Origin: Stichopus chloronotus
Taxonomy: Eukaryota > Echinodermata > Holothuroidea > Aspidochirotida > Stichopodidae
Length of the DNA: 64,000 bases
Reading direction: 5' to 3'
Assembly (NCBI GenBank): GCA_021234535.1
Contig: CM037836.1
Span: 31,064,769 to 31,128,768 of the forward strand
Each line of letters starts with the position of its first letter. Positions within the stretch are counted from its first letter, which is position 1. Below are positions 26,504 through 38,500 of the stretch, in pieces. The notes beneath the pieces are model-generated. The model ran no database searches, was not told where the DNA came from, and saw only the letters and a program-made list of their open reading frames with translations. The translations under genes and the position numbers were made by a program.

Positions 26504-27439
26504 TACCCCCCAGGACCTTCCCAATGGCAACAAAAATATTGTGCACACAATTTGCCACAGCGTGGTACATTCTGTTGGTTTTGTAACTTAATGGCACATA
26601 TACATTTTGCTGTCCAGTTTTGCTGAAATTTTCAACTCACTACACATGCATATTAAGTACAGGGAATTAAAAATGAGAAAATATTACTTTGTGCATTGAT
26701 GGCTTCAGAAAACAATGAAAATTGACCTTATCTCGTTAAATCATAAATTTTCTTCTCATCTTCAATGCAGCCATCATTACAAAAAGTCCTAGGTCTAGTC
26801 TTCTCGAACTTCGAACGTTTAACAATTATGTCCAGGCCTAGCCTTAGTGTTACTGTTTGGTACCGTCAGTGTTAGTCCTAGCCTCCAAATAAAGTCTTGA
26901 AATACAACTGAAATCTTTTGAATTCTACGTATTTATTATTACTGGTAAAAGATTTTTTATTCTCCTCACAATTCTAGTCCTCAGAGCGTAAAAAGGTATT
27001 TTATGACAAACGCCCCTCCCTGCTGCTACGGTATTTAATTGGGTTAGGCTTAGGCTAAGTTACTGTTAGGATAGGCCTCGTACTAGTTATCATGAAGAAT
27101 TTGCAGATTTCCAACATTACTAGCATACTGGTCGTTGGCATGCATGACACTACACCGCACAGCATATGAAGCATAATACACACAGGCATACTGTGCATAA
27201 ACAACATTGCGTTCACTCTATTCTGTCAGTTGAAGGGAAAGATTTTCAAATTGCAAAACTGTGTTTAATTATGTTCGAATGCAAATTGTTACAAAACGAT
27301 CGTTATTTTTGAGAAAATGCACTGGATTTTTGACGTTGCAATTTTTGCAGATAACAATTTTCAAGGGCGCACTGTAACAGTTGTATTTTTAACATTGTGT
27401 GGGTTTATGTACTGTGCCAAAATTCAAGTGGCCTGAAGG

Positions 27440-27521
27440 GCTACCTTGTCAGTAGTGTAACTATCCCGACGATGAAATCACTGGCCTTGGGCCAGCGGGC
27501 TAGCACTTACGTCGAGCCCTG
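27440..27521 (-). mobile_element. Possible single hAT-type terminus
   Basis: On the minus strand, CAGGGCTCGACGTAAGTGC starts at 27521, a CAGGG-type end followed by a GC-rich self-complementary block (GGCCTTGGGCC / GCTAGCCCGC). No partner end was found nearby, so this may be a fragment. Confidence 0.3.
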
Positions 27522-29468
27522 CACATATCCCTCAAGTGCATAACAGTAAGGAAAGGTTGAACCCCAGCTAACGAGGGAATAAACTTTGGAAGCAACCCCC
27601 AACCACATCCGCAAGACTGGGCGTCAGCCCTCAGACTGCCTGACAGATAGTAGAAGTCACATGGACAAAATGAATACTATGACTTCATCTGGCAATTCAT
27701 AACATTTTATTCAAAGTACTTGTTTTGCTGTTACGTAGTTCAGAGTACTTGCTACATAGCACAGAACCCTACTCAAAACAGAGACATGAGAGAAATATTC
27801 TCCAGTGTTATGTAACAATGAAACAGAACACTCACAAGTCACAGCAGATTGCACCATCTGACACACTACGACCAGTTGGTCATGTGATACACCAGGTATG
27901 ACACTTGTCTCCATAATCTGACATTTCATGTAACAAAAACATACAAAATGCAGAAAACTACTGCACTAATTGAAACTGTACTATAATGTTAAGCATTGTG
28001 TTCGCTGTGTCTTTTTATGATTGCTGCTGCATGACCATACCCATTGAAGCTAAAAATACAGTAACGGCTGAAAGATAGTGTTGTTATGAATATTCTATGG
28101 AAAGCACACTATATTTTGTAACATTGACTTAGCATTTCAGCTGTCCTTTTTGTGTGGTAGAAAGTATTTCAGGTGCAATTTTGGACTTGTCTGATTCACC
28201 TCAAGAAAGACTATTGAGATGCTTTGTAATTTTAAAGCATGTTGCAGTGTTAAAGTGTAGCAGTTGTCTACCTGTCTGCAATATTATTGACAAAAAAGAA
28301 ATATTTCACAAGATTGGATAGCAAAGGATAACCTAGTCAGCTGTATGAAGGTGTAAGATTTTTTTTCACGTGATTTGCCAAATAAGAGTGGGAATTCTTT
28401 GTCTTGGTCAAGACTTAGTGAATCTTTTCCCCAGCTTCCTCACAACGCCCACAGCGCTATGTCCATGTACGGCCAAATCTTCAATATATAGCTCTGTTTT
28501 CTGCTCTGCTTTTGACCTGTGTGGCCCCTGTCCTCTGATTGCTTTCATTCACTAAGTCTTAGATAACTCCTACGTCTGTGGGCCTTTATGTAATGACAAG
28601 AGGCACAGCCCATACTTTCACTAGTCATATCCACACTACAGTACCTGTATGTCAATCACATGTATACTGTCAAAATCCAACGCACAGTAGAATCGATCTG
28701 AGCTACAGTAGCTACTTTGTTGACATGATATGTGAATGGAAATTTGCTTTGTCATAATGAATATTTAAGTACTCTTTTGTAGTGATAAGATTGGTTCCTC
28801 CCATTTTTGGAAGGAAAACGGCCTTCAATAAGGATCGTATGCTGTGAGGAATCTGAAAAGACCACAGGGAACAATCAAAATCGGGTATTGTAATAAAGGT
28901 GCACTGTATCTTTGAGTTACACAAGTGGAAGAAGGAAAGCACTGTACCGTGGTCTTAATACAAGACTAGAATTTGCCCACAATTAAGTATACATGTAATT
29001 GGTAATCTGTCTGTCAGACTTCAAGTTACAGTAGCTTTTTATCAATGAAATGCTCACTGTACATTCAATGTTCTCTCTCTCTCAAAGGTACAAAAATTCT
29101 TGTTAAGTGACTGGAAACTTTACTATACTTACTGTGTACTACAGTAATCTGGGAACTTCATGTAGGACTTTGCAACAATGGATTAATGGGAACCTCTTCA
29201 TTATGATTGTTAGGGATGACATGAACTGTTTCAATAAAGTCTTATACATATTGGTGGTGCTATATATTCCAGGATTTGTACTGTACTTTATTTAAATATC
29301 AGGCGTGTACTGAGATATATTGTTTTCCGAACTACATGTCGATATTATTAATACATCGGTATGGACAAAGATCAATATCCGTATTATGGGTATTGAGTGT
29401 TATAACAGATGTGTATTGGTATATCAGTGGAACTTAATTTGTAATTCTGTCTTGTTTTTCTTTTTTAG

Positions 29469-29561
29469 GTGGAAAGGAGATGGGAGCTATTAGAGCTATT
29501 CTATTGGTTGTTTTGTGTATCATGCCTCTGATTCAAGGTGAAAATTGCATCACCAAAGAAG
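29469..29561 (+). CDS. Semaphorin exon 1 (start codon, signal peptide)
   Basis: The acceptor TTCTTTTTTAG precedes 29469, so an upstream 5' UTR exon exists. The ATG at 29480 is the first in the exon. It opens a hydrophobic leader with a likely cleavage site after IQG. The donor is GAAG|GTAAGC (phase 1). Confidence 0.85.
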
Positions 29562-32500
29562 GTAAGCACTAAGCGAACTGGAGTCATTGGATGCGTGACA
29601 TGTTTACAGTGCATTTTGATGCTAGTGTTCACCTAGCTCTTGCTAAGGACTATTCGGGCATACCTACATGTTAGCCTTTACTTCACCTGCTCTTCTCTCA
29701 TTTGTAATTTCTCTAATCATCACCAACATACAGCTCCCCACAAAAAGTTTCCCCTGAATGCTTTACCTGTTTCCTATTCTATAATTCTCCTGATCTGTCT
29801 GTGGTTGGATTACCGTCCACTCGGATAGACCATGGAAGAAGGGAGTTCATTATGTACCGGACAACTGAATATCCACACGTGCAAGCTTTAAGTAAAGCAT
29901 ATTAAATTTTTACAGTTGTCATCCAGTCACTATGAACATACTGTACAACCTGGCATAACTGAATGGTATGTTTCACAAAGGTGCAGGAGTTTACATGCAC
30001 TTTGAGTGCTTTTGGAATATTCACAATTGATATGGACATATTATATCACAATTTTGCCTGCCTGATGCACGTATTAAATTTTTTTTTTGTCATTCGTCTA
30101 GCAGACAGTTTTAGTTTTTAATTTTGCCTTAACCTTGAAACAGATAATCCTAACGTTGCATCTATCCCCATTTTGGTCAGTTCCAAGTTTGAACTGCGAG
30201 GCTCATTGTCATTGGTTTTCATTTTTGAGACTAACTGTGTAGCAAAAATCCAATGCTGGACTTTGAACGATTGCGAATATATTACTGCTTCTTCCAGAGT
30301 TGGGGAAACCGTGGTAGGTGAGAATCTACGAGACATCTTGTGTATGTACAGTATGTGATACCAGTGATCCAGCCCAACAGGGTCTAGTGTTCACCATACT
30401 GTGAGATGTTCATGTTCTGTTCATCTTTGTTGGGGGAGCCAATTTTGCTCCTTCATTTGAAATTTTGGAAAAGGAAATAGGCAAAAGAGGGAGGGGGGAC
30501 AAGGGGCTGGGCAAAATGGGAAAGATGTATGTGGACTACGACTTTCAGGGATGTAAGTTTTCCGTATTAATACGGAATTCCATATTTTTTAAAAATTGGC
30601 AGATACCTCCATATTTCCCCTGTATTCCAACCGTTTTTTTTTGCCAACTGGAAGTACGGAAACTTATCTGAAAACATTGGAGGAAGTTTTGTTGAAGTTC
30701 AAACAGTAAAAGTAACACTGTAAACTACACAGTGTTTCTGTGTCTTATTGCGTCATGTAAATTGTGTGCTTTGCACCTCAGCTCTCTTCTGACAGCAAAA
30801 ATTTTCAAAACGGGAGGGGGGACACCCACTTCCATTGTACCCTACCCCCAGGACGGCGTTCACCTGTACAACCTATTTTCAGTACTTTTTTTTACCCTGC
30901 ACTTGCATCCCTGGACTTTGGCACCCCAACTCCACACATTGATTTGGTTAAATGCTTAGTACAGTACCGTACTAGTACCCTGTAGGAGAACCATAGTTTG
31001 AGATGAAAAGACTGTGAGTGCAGGCTCTTGTGTATGAACCCACCATGCTGGACTGACTCAACATAATTGAAGGGTAGGAACTGCCTGTATAAAGAGAAAT
31101 TTATAAAAAGAACAAAGTTGATTTTGTGAATAAATTAGCTCCCAGTGCTGTACTACATTGCTACTTTGTGGGAATTTTCCCTTGAAAGTGTTGAATGTGA
31201 TTGAATTTAAAGGTTTTACGTTGGATTTCTGCTATACCTTACTTTTATGTGGACACTAATGGTCGCTTACAAATTATGCAGGAAAGAACTAAATGTTAGA
31301 ACTCATCTGCAAAGACAGTCTATATCCAGTTGGCAAAAAAAAACATAAATTTGCTGATTGTCTCCTGATGTTACAAGTTCTCTACATTGTAATTGGCATA
31401 CATGCTTTCATATTGCCATGCTTATAATCTATTTGAAAATTTCCAGTGTTCATTTTTAAGTAAACAGCCCAATTTGGATATAAGCACTGTGAACTTTGTC
31501 TGGTTACACTCCTTTGCTTTAATTGATACAAACAAGTCAGAGTCATGGCCTTAATCTTGAGTCATTGAGTCATGTCAAGGTTGGTTTTGTATTCATGATG
31601 CTGCAAGAAACTGAAACTGTAGTTGGTGGTTTCGTACTGTACAGGAGGAAGCGTGAAAATACCAAGTGTGGAAATGAACCAGAACTCTAGTTTTCTGAAC
31701 TACTGTACAGTAGTGTACTTCCTCCTGCTGTGTTTTATAGACAAAGAATCACACAAAACTGGTCAGAAGTCATTCCTTTGTCATTTGATTTATCTTTGTC
31801 AGTCATACATCTTGTTAAATGCTCTTCCTGTCTGTTTAACTGTAGATAGCAATTTATTGATAGTATGAACAATTATACTGTACATGACATGTTGTCCACT
31901 AGACCTACAGTACTGTAGTACAGTAATTAGGGACTCAGTCGTCTTGTATTTATGATTAGACTTCGTAAAAACGACACAGTCTACACTGCAGAACATTTTC
32001 AGTACTGTAATGCAGTTTTCAGTTGTATTTGGTGGGCCTAGGTTCATTTGCAGTATCTATGTACACTATTATTACCAAATCTGTTTAGAGATTCATCAAA
32101 GTACACCAAAAAGAGCAAAAGTTACCTTCATCCTTGCTTGTATCTGCCTTGCAGCCATGGTGTCGTTGATGGTTGCTGTACACGTATGCTTTCCACTTTA
32201 AAGGTAGTGCGACATGCTTCTGGAAAAGAGCTGTCTTTATTCAGAAGATGCAAGATAAAATCCTGAGATTGTACCGCTTTTGAGGTTTTTCAAAGTTTGA
32301 TAAAAATGCAAAACAGATGATATGTACTGTTGCATGGAGTCAGTGTTCCTTTTGTTAAGCCTGAATATATTGCCACTTAATTACTTATTCATTGAGTTTC
32401 ACATTGATAAGTAGTGTCAATATTTTTGAACAATAATTTCATGCTTCCAAAATTAAACCCTCTGGGCAAATAAGAATTCTCAGATGCCCTTCATAATACA

Positions 32501-35500
32501 TATCACACAGTAGGAGGACATTTGTTGATGTCACAAATTTAAATACTTAGCCAATGTTTATTCATGATGCAGCTGTTAGACACTAACTTGCCTGGAAAAT
32601 TGTCAGTCATTGATGGATTTTGATGGAATTAGTTGTTATTTGTAGCATTTGCAAAGATTAATGCACCAAATACTCCAAAATGTCATTTTCTTGTCACACG
32701 ACCTTTAGTGAAAGGCTCAGTTCACATGTATGTTCTTGTAAGTAAATCAGAGCAAAGTACCTGTATGGATACAAGAATTCTACCATAAAATATAACATGC
32801 AGCCCAGAGCATCCTCACAAAATAATTTGGTGTAGTCCACATATAGGTAACATCATTGATAAATGACCCCACCTGTGTCCAATACTTCCTGTGACCCTAA
32901 TGTACATTGTACTGTACATACTATACAATGTAATGTATCTCCTGTACATTTTATTAACAGAATCGCCCAAAATCGCAGAGAAGCTGAGAGTTATAGATAT
33001 TGAGAATGTAAGCTGTCGAGGAGATGCAGAGCCTTACTTTTCCTTCATCTTCGACCAGACTGAACGTTACGTTGGTAGTAGTAACTCTGTGTATAAGATT
33101 ACCTCTGACTATGCATTGGTAAGTGATACAGTTTTATTTCATCATGGTGATCAGCAGGCTTGTAGCTACGTGGGTTGTAATGTATGGTAGTGACATACAC
33201 TGGTTCTTGCCGACCCATACTCTTACTAAAATGAAGCCCTCCAACTCGTAGAAATGATTGATTTGTTCGATCATATCAGTTTGGTACACTCTGATATTTT
33301 TATGAAGAAAAACTTGTCAAAGAAAGTACTCTCAAAAGGAAGTATTGAATTTACTCTAATAAATCAGAATATGACATGTAAAAGTAGGAGTTTTGATACA
33401 GATAGTCATTCCTGATATTTTCATCCCACACTCTCATCTTTCAAGCTACTAACCTGGTGATCAGTTTTAATCATCTCTTTTTTTCCTCTAATTGATGATG
33501 TGTCTTGTCAAGCTCATTGCACCATATTGTGTGCTCTTTAATTATTTGTGCTTTCCTATGTTATTGACAATGAAACTCATCTACATGCAAGGTGGAGGTA
33601 CAGTATACAATGACTCAATAACTCTTGACAATGTCAAGAGTCTTGAAATTGCTATCTGGATTGAAAGTTTCTCTATATTCAACTAAGAACACTTTATTGT
33701 CATACCCAGGAATGAGATACATTGTAGGGTTGGGACAGTACCAGTAAGAACTGATGCCGGTGCTTTTCCTCCTCCGTAAGGTTATCGGTTCTAGTACTGG
33801 TGTGGTCCTCAGTGCTCATGTGCATTTCTAAAATGTTGACTTGGAAAATAAGTTACAAATTTATCCAGTCAAACATATCCAAAATCATCCATCCACATTC
33901 CATCTTTAGCATAAGTTGAAGTAAAATTATACATTGGCCTTATTTTTATGCATGGTTTATATTTATAAAAAGAAATGTTAACATGTCTCCTCAAGATGCT
34001 AAATTCCATCTGTCCTACCCTGTACGTTCAATATCAATTGGGAAAATATAAGCTTAGGCCTGTTAATACTGTCTCCAGAGTGACTTTGGAACCTGTAAGT
34101 AGCCTATATTTCTAGAACTACTTTAAAGGTTTACTTGTAATAGCAGAGACGTCCTGAGAAACAAATTTTAGCATAATGTTGATATAAAGCGTGTATCAAG
34201 CTTTTTTTTTGTGAAAGCTGATGAAATTACTGTACTTAGGCCTATGCTCTTTATCTCCAATTGCTAGGCTAACGTTACACTAGACACCTAGTAAGGCTGT
34301 AACTTGATTACTCTGCTAGGTAAGTTAGCTACCGAACAGTGTCGTAAATTACACCACAAAAATTTACACAATTGATACAGAGTAATCCTAACATCTAAAA
34401 ATAGCTTAAAACTTGTTGCTTGACATAAATATACTGCCTATTTGTGATTATAAAGAAATTTGATAAAATTCTCAGTCTTCATAGACCTGTTGCAAACATA
34501 CTGTAGGTCCTATTTAATCTTACTACATGGGAAAGCAGAACTATTTTGCCTTTAACACAGCACAAGAACACTGTCAAGTGTGTTTGGCCTAATCAGTGTG
34601 TGAATACTGTAGCTACAGTAGTTTCTAGTTAAGATATTTCTGTGTAATGTAGAAGTACTGTAGTTTGTGATGATAGTGCTATTTCTTTGAATATCATGCG
34701 CCTAACCAAATTATGTGTAGACTGTTCATGAAAAAAAAAAAACATTTGTTGGATGCAATATCCATATCTTTCTGACACCTGTAATATTACCAGGAACAGG
34801 TGAACTACTGTACATGTTGTATCCTGTACACCTATGTTGTTTACTTCAAGCCCTTGAAGTTCCATATATGAAATAGCCTAATGTTATGATTTCTTAGCTG
34901 ACAATATTTTTGTTAGGCTTAGAGAATATGGTAGTCAGCTACAACAAAACAGCGATGTCTTTTAGGATTTTTACTACCTGTTGGCAGCATCATAGTTTTA
35001 GACAGTTTTGCAATTAGAAATGTGAGACTTAAAAGCTCATTTCAAGGGTAATAATTTTTTTTATTTTTGAGAAATTATGGTACCAGTTCTGATAAATTAC
35101 TGTGAGTCGGTACCAGATGGATAATTGTAAAGTTACTGGGTAGTACTGGTACACAGTAGTGATGGATGATTTAAATTGCTGCTGCGTAGAACCGGTTCCA
35201 AAAATACCGGTATCAACTTGAGTATCGGTTTGCTGCTGAATGCTAGTGCATGGTATTGTATTACTGTAAATACTAGGCAAATGTTGTATTATGACTTCAT
35301 GTAACAAGCTTGTAGTGTAGTTCTTCACTCTCTAATGGAAATGTATTTTGGAAAGTGGGTCAGAATTTTGGGCATGCTGCAATTACTACTTGTAGTACAA
35401 TAAAACCCTGTTCATTCAAACCCCCATTTATTCGAGACCCTGTTTAAATCCAAACTGGATTTTCTTTTGCAAAACTGGTATCCCACACAACCTCTGTTAC

Positions 35501-38500
35501 AATTCAATGTAGATTTTGTCAACATTTCCTCTTGCTAGTAAGCTTATTCGATCCACTCAGATTATGTCGTTATTTCTGCTGCTGAACTACCAAGCTGGTG
35601 AACGAATAAACAGCACAAATACAGCATTCCTCTAATTGTTTGTCTCTCCCTTCTTTCCTTGTTGTTCGCATAGAATCACAATACTGTAGCATCACTGAGG
35701 TACAGTAATAGCATACCAAAGTGCACTAAGCCTAGACTTTTTGTACCAAATAGTGCAAGTTGTGTTTTAGCGCTGCCTAATGCAGCTGTTCATTTAAATT
35801 TACCGATGCAATGACTGGAGTAGACAATTGCAGAGCAGAATGTTAATCAGACTTATATGTAGAGTGAAAAGGGAGATTGCAGTGTCAGTATTAAATGGTA
35901 TATGCGATAATGCCATTGTGTTGTAAGTTACTGCAGTGCTACTGTCAGTTAGAGAGTTGGCGTTTTTACATGGCGTAGTTTCTCACTTCAGATCTCTGTG
36001 TTGCATGTCCACCAGGCTGCATCCTGATCTTGTTAAAAGTAAAATTTTAATAGCATGTTGGTTATTTTATTGTCAACTTTTTGAAAATGTAATGACATTG
36101 CTTTTTTCTTCATAGTAAGAGAATTTTGTGCGTATACAGTAGTAGGCTAACTTTACATAATTTGTAAAGTCCTAAGCTGAATTTTCCTTCTCTGAAAACT
36201 CTGTGGGTCTATTTGTATTATCAAGGAAGTTCTACAAGGTGAAAAGTTTCTCAGATTATTATTGCAGTGTTGTTTCAATGCTTTGTCACTTGCAGTATAG
36301 TTTTTGTGTACTTACCCTGGACGAATAGGTTGCTGCTATTGTTCTCTATAGTACATACCATTGATCTCTATTCCATTTTCAACAAAAGCTGACGTTATTC
36401 AAGTGTGTAATGTGTGCAACAGTCCTTCTGTGTTCTTTTCTCTGAATTGTTTGTAACTTAGACTACTTTATTTCCTGTACAGCAGTTGTGTACGTAAATG
36501 TTAGACTTTTATGGCATGTACAGATCCCAACAGTATTCAATATCAGTTGTTTATGCGAGTTTGCTAACCTTTTCCTTGTTTCCTTTTGCCAGACAGTGCC
36601 GACACTAGGTTACATAAAAATGATTTAGAATGAGAGTAGCCTGCTCTGATACAGACAAAGTATTTTGCAATGATTACAGGATTGGTTAAGTGTGGGTGGC
36701 AACAATTTGCATAATGTTTCACTCCACTGATTGGTCAATGTCATCACCTCTCCCAAACCCTCAGTGGCTTGGTTCAAAGCATCGTCACAACCATGGGGCA
36801 GACAAATTTTTTTATTTCACTGTTGAACTGTAAATACATATATCATCTCAGTGTACGCAATGTAGGCCTCTGTCACTGACTGTACTGTCTCTGTTTCTTT
36901 CTCTCTTTCGTTGTCATGTAGCATAACTGTATACCTGTGTAACTTATTTCAATCATCATCGTCAACTTTATCAAATTTGTCATTAATAAATGGAACTGTA
37001 ATTCATAAAGTCAAATTGATCTTTCACTGGACTTTCATCTCTTTCTCTCTCTGTGTCGCTGGGAACTTTTCTGTATTTTGGCATCCAGGACTGCTAGGGC
37101 AGTCCAAACACGACTGAAATTTCCCCCAATTAACAGCATTTGGTGCCACTATGTAGAGGCATTGTTACAGTACCAGAGGGAAGTAGGATGGTACCTATGA
37201 CTGCCCACTGCAGTATGTGCAGGCTTTATTGTTAGAGGTCAACACCATAGTGGCCATGAAATATGATTACCTTCTGTATATGTTGAGGCAGGTCAACACC
37301 ACAGTGCCCTTGAAACGTTGATGGAGTAAGTACTATATGCAGCTCTAGGCATTATCAGAGGTCAGCACCCTGGTGTGCTTGAAATATGACTTCTGCATGT
37401 AGAGGCAGTATCATCAGAGGTCAACATTGTAGTGCCCATGCAGTATTGTGTAAGATGTGGAGGCATCATCAGAGGTCAGTGTTGTAGTACTCATAAGATA
37501 CGATTGCCTGCTTATTTTGAAGCATAGGTACTGTATCTTCAGAGGTCAACATGATAGTGCCTATGAACTATAAAAGATATGATAGAGGGATTTTCATTAG
37601 AGTCGCACACTACATTGCCCATGAAATATCTACTACGTAGAGGTCATCCATGCACATGAGTGACTTTTTAGTTCCTATTGTACATGATTAATTATCCTGA
37701 ACAGCTAGAAATTTTACTTTCACCATGGCACACCTTTTGTGGTTTCAATGATAATCATAAACTTTGTAATCATGCATACAGGTACTGTATGTGTGTGCAT
37801 GTACCGTATGTGTGTGTATGTATGTCAGTGATGCCCTACGCTGTACCTTGTTAAGCACAATATCTCAAGAAGAAGAGAAGCTTGGCTGGATCTCATATTT
37901 GGTATGTAGGTGTACCACATTGGGTAGAAGACCCTATTTTGGTAGAGGTCAGATGTCATTTGGGGTCAACATGGTTCAAATTGTGAAAACCTTGAAAATA
38001 TGATATCTCAAGACGGGAAGCTTAGACAGAGCTCATACTAAGTATGTAAGTGTTCCACATTGAGTAAGAGAATGGTATCATTTTTGGTGGAGGTCAAAGG
38101 TCATTTGGGATCAACAGGGGTCAAATTATGGAAACCTAGTAAACACAATATGTCAAGAAAGGAAGTTTAGACAGAGCTCATACTTAGTACATTAGTGTAC
38201 CACATTGGGTAGAAGAACCCTTGCGTTATTGGTGGAGGTCAAGGGTCATTTGGGGTCAACAGTGGTCAAATTGTGAAACCTTGTAAACACAGTAGCTCAT
38301 GAATAAAACTTGGACAGACCTCATATGTAATGGATATGTGCATCACATTGATTAGAAGAACCCTATTGATCTTAGTGGAAGTCAGTTATTGTCAACAGGA
38401 ATCAATTTGTGGAAACCTTGTAAACAAGGTATCTCGAGGAGGGTAGCCTGGACAGATCTCATATATGTAATATGTAGTCGTTGCATCACTTTAATATGCA

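Larger units (their letters stand above)
3783..29468. other. Intergenic region between RGP1 and the semaphorin, transposon-rich
   Basis: About 25.7 kb separates the two divergent genes. I could identify no host coding exon. The 5' UTR exons and promoters of both genes should lie here but I could not place them. Recognised contents are listed as separate entries. The stretches 9250-10740, 14170-16270, 19310-20180 and 26500-29460 hold only anonymous unique or low-complexity sequence and repeat scraps. Sites noted there are a DR1-like element at 10320-10332, a single hAT-type end at 27521, homopolymer C/G tracts at 4028-4043, 11377-11397, 12489-12511, 18520-18532 and 18731-18744, and a ~53-bp tandem duplication at about 18070-18170. 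Confidence 0.7.

Noticed and set aside
27480..27600. tRNA-derived SINE with an A/B box
   Set aside because: GGTTGAACCCC resembles a B box but no A box lies at the right distance. A hAT-type end explains the GC-rich block better.
37150..38480. CRISPR-like array
   Set aside because: The repeats are degenerate, without unique spacers, intronic, and in an animal genome: ordinary satellites.
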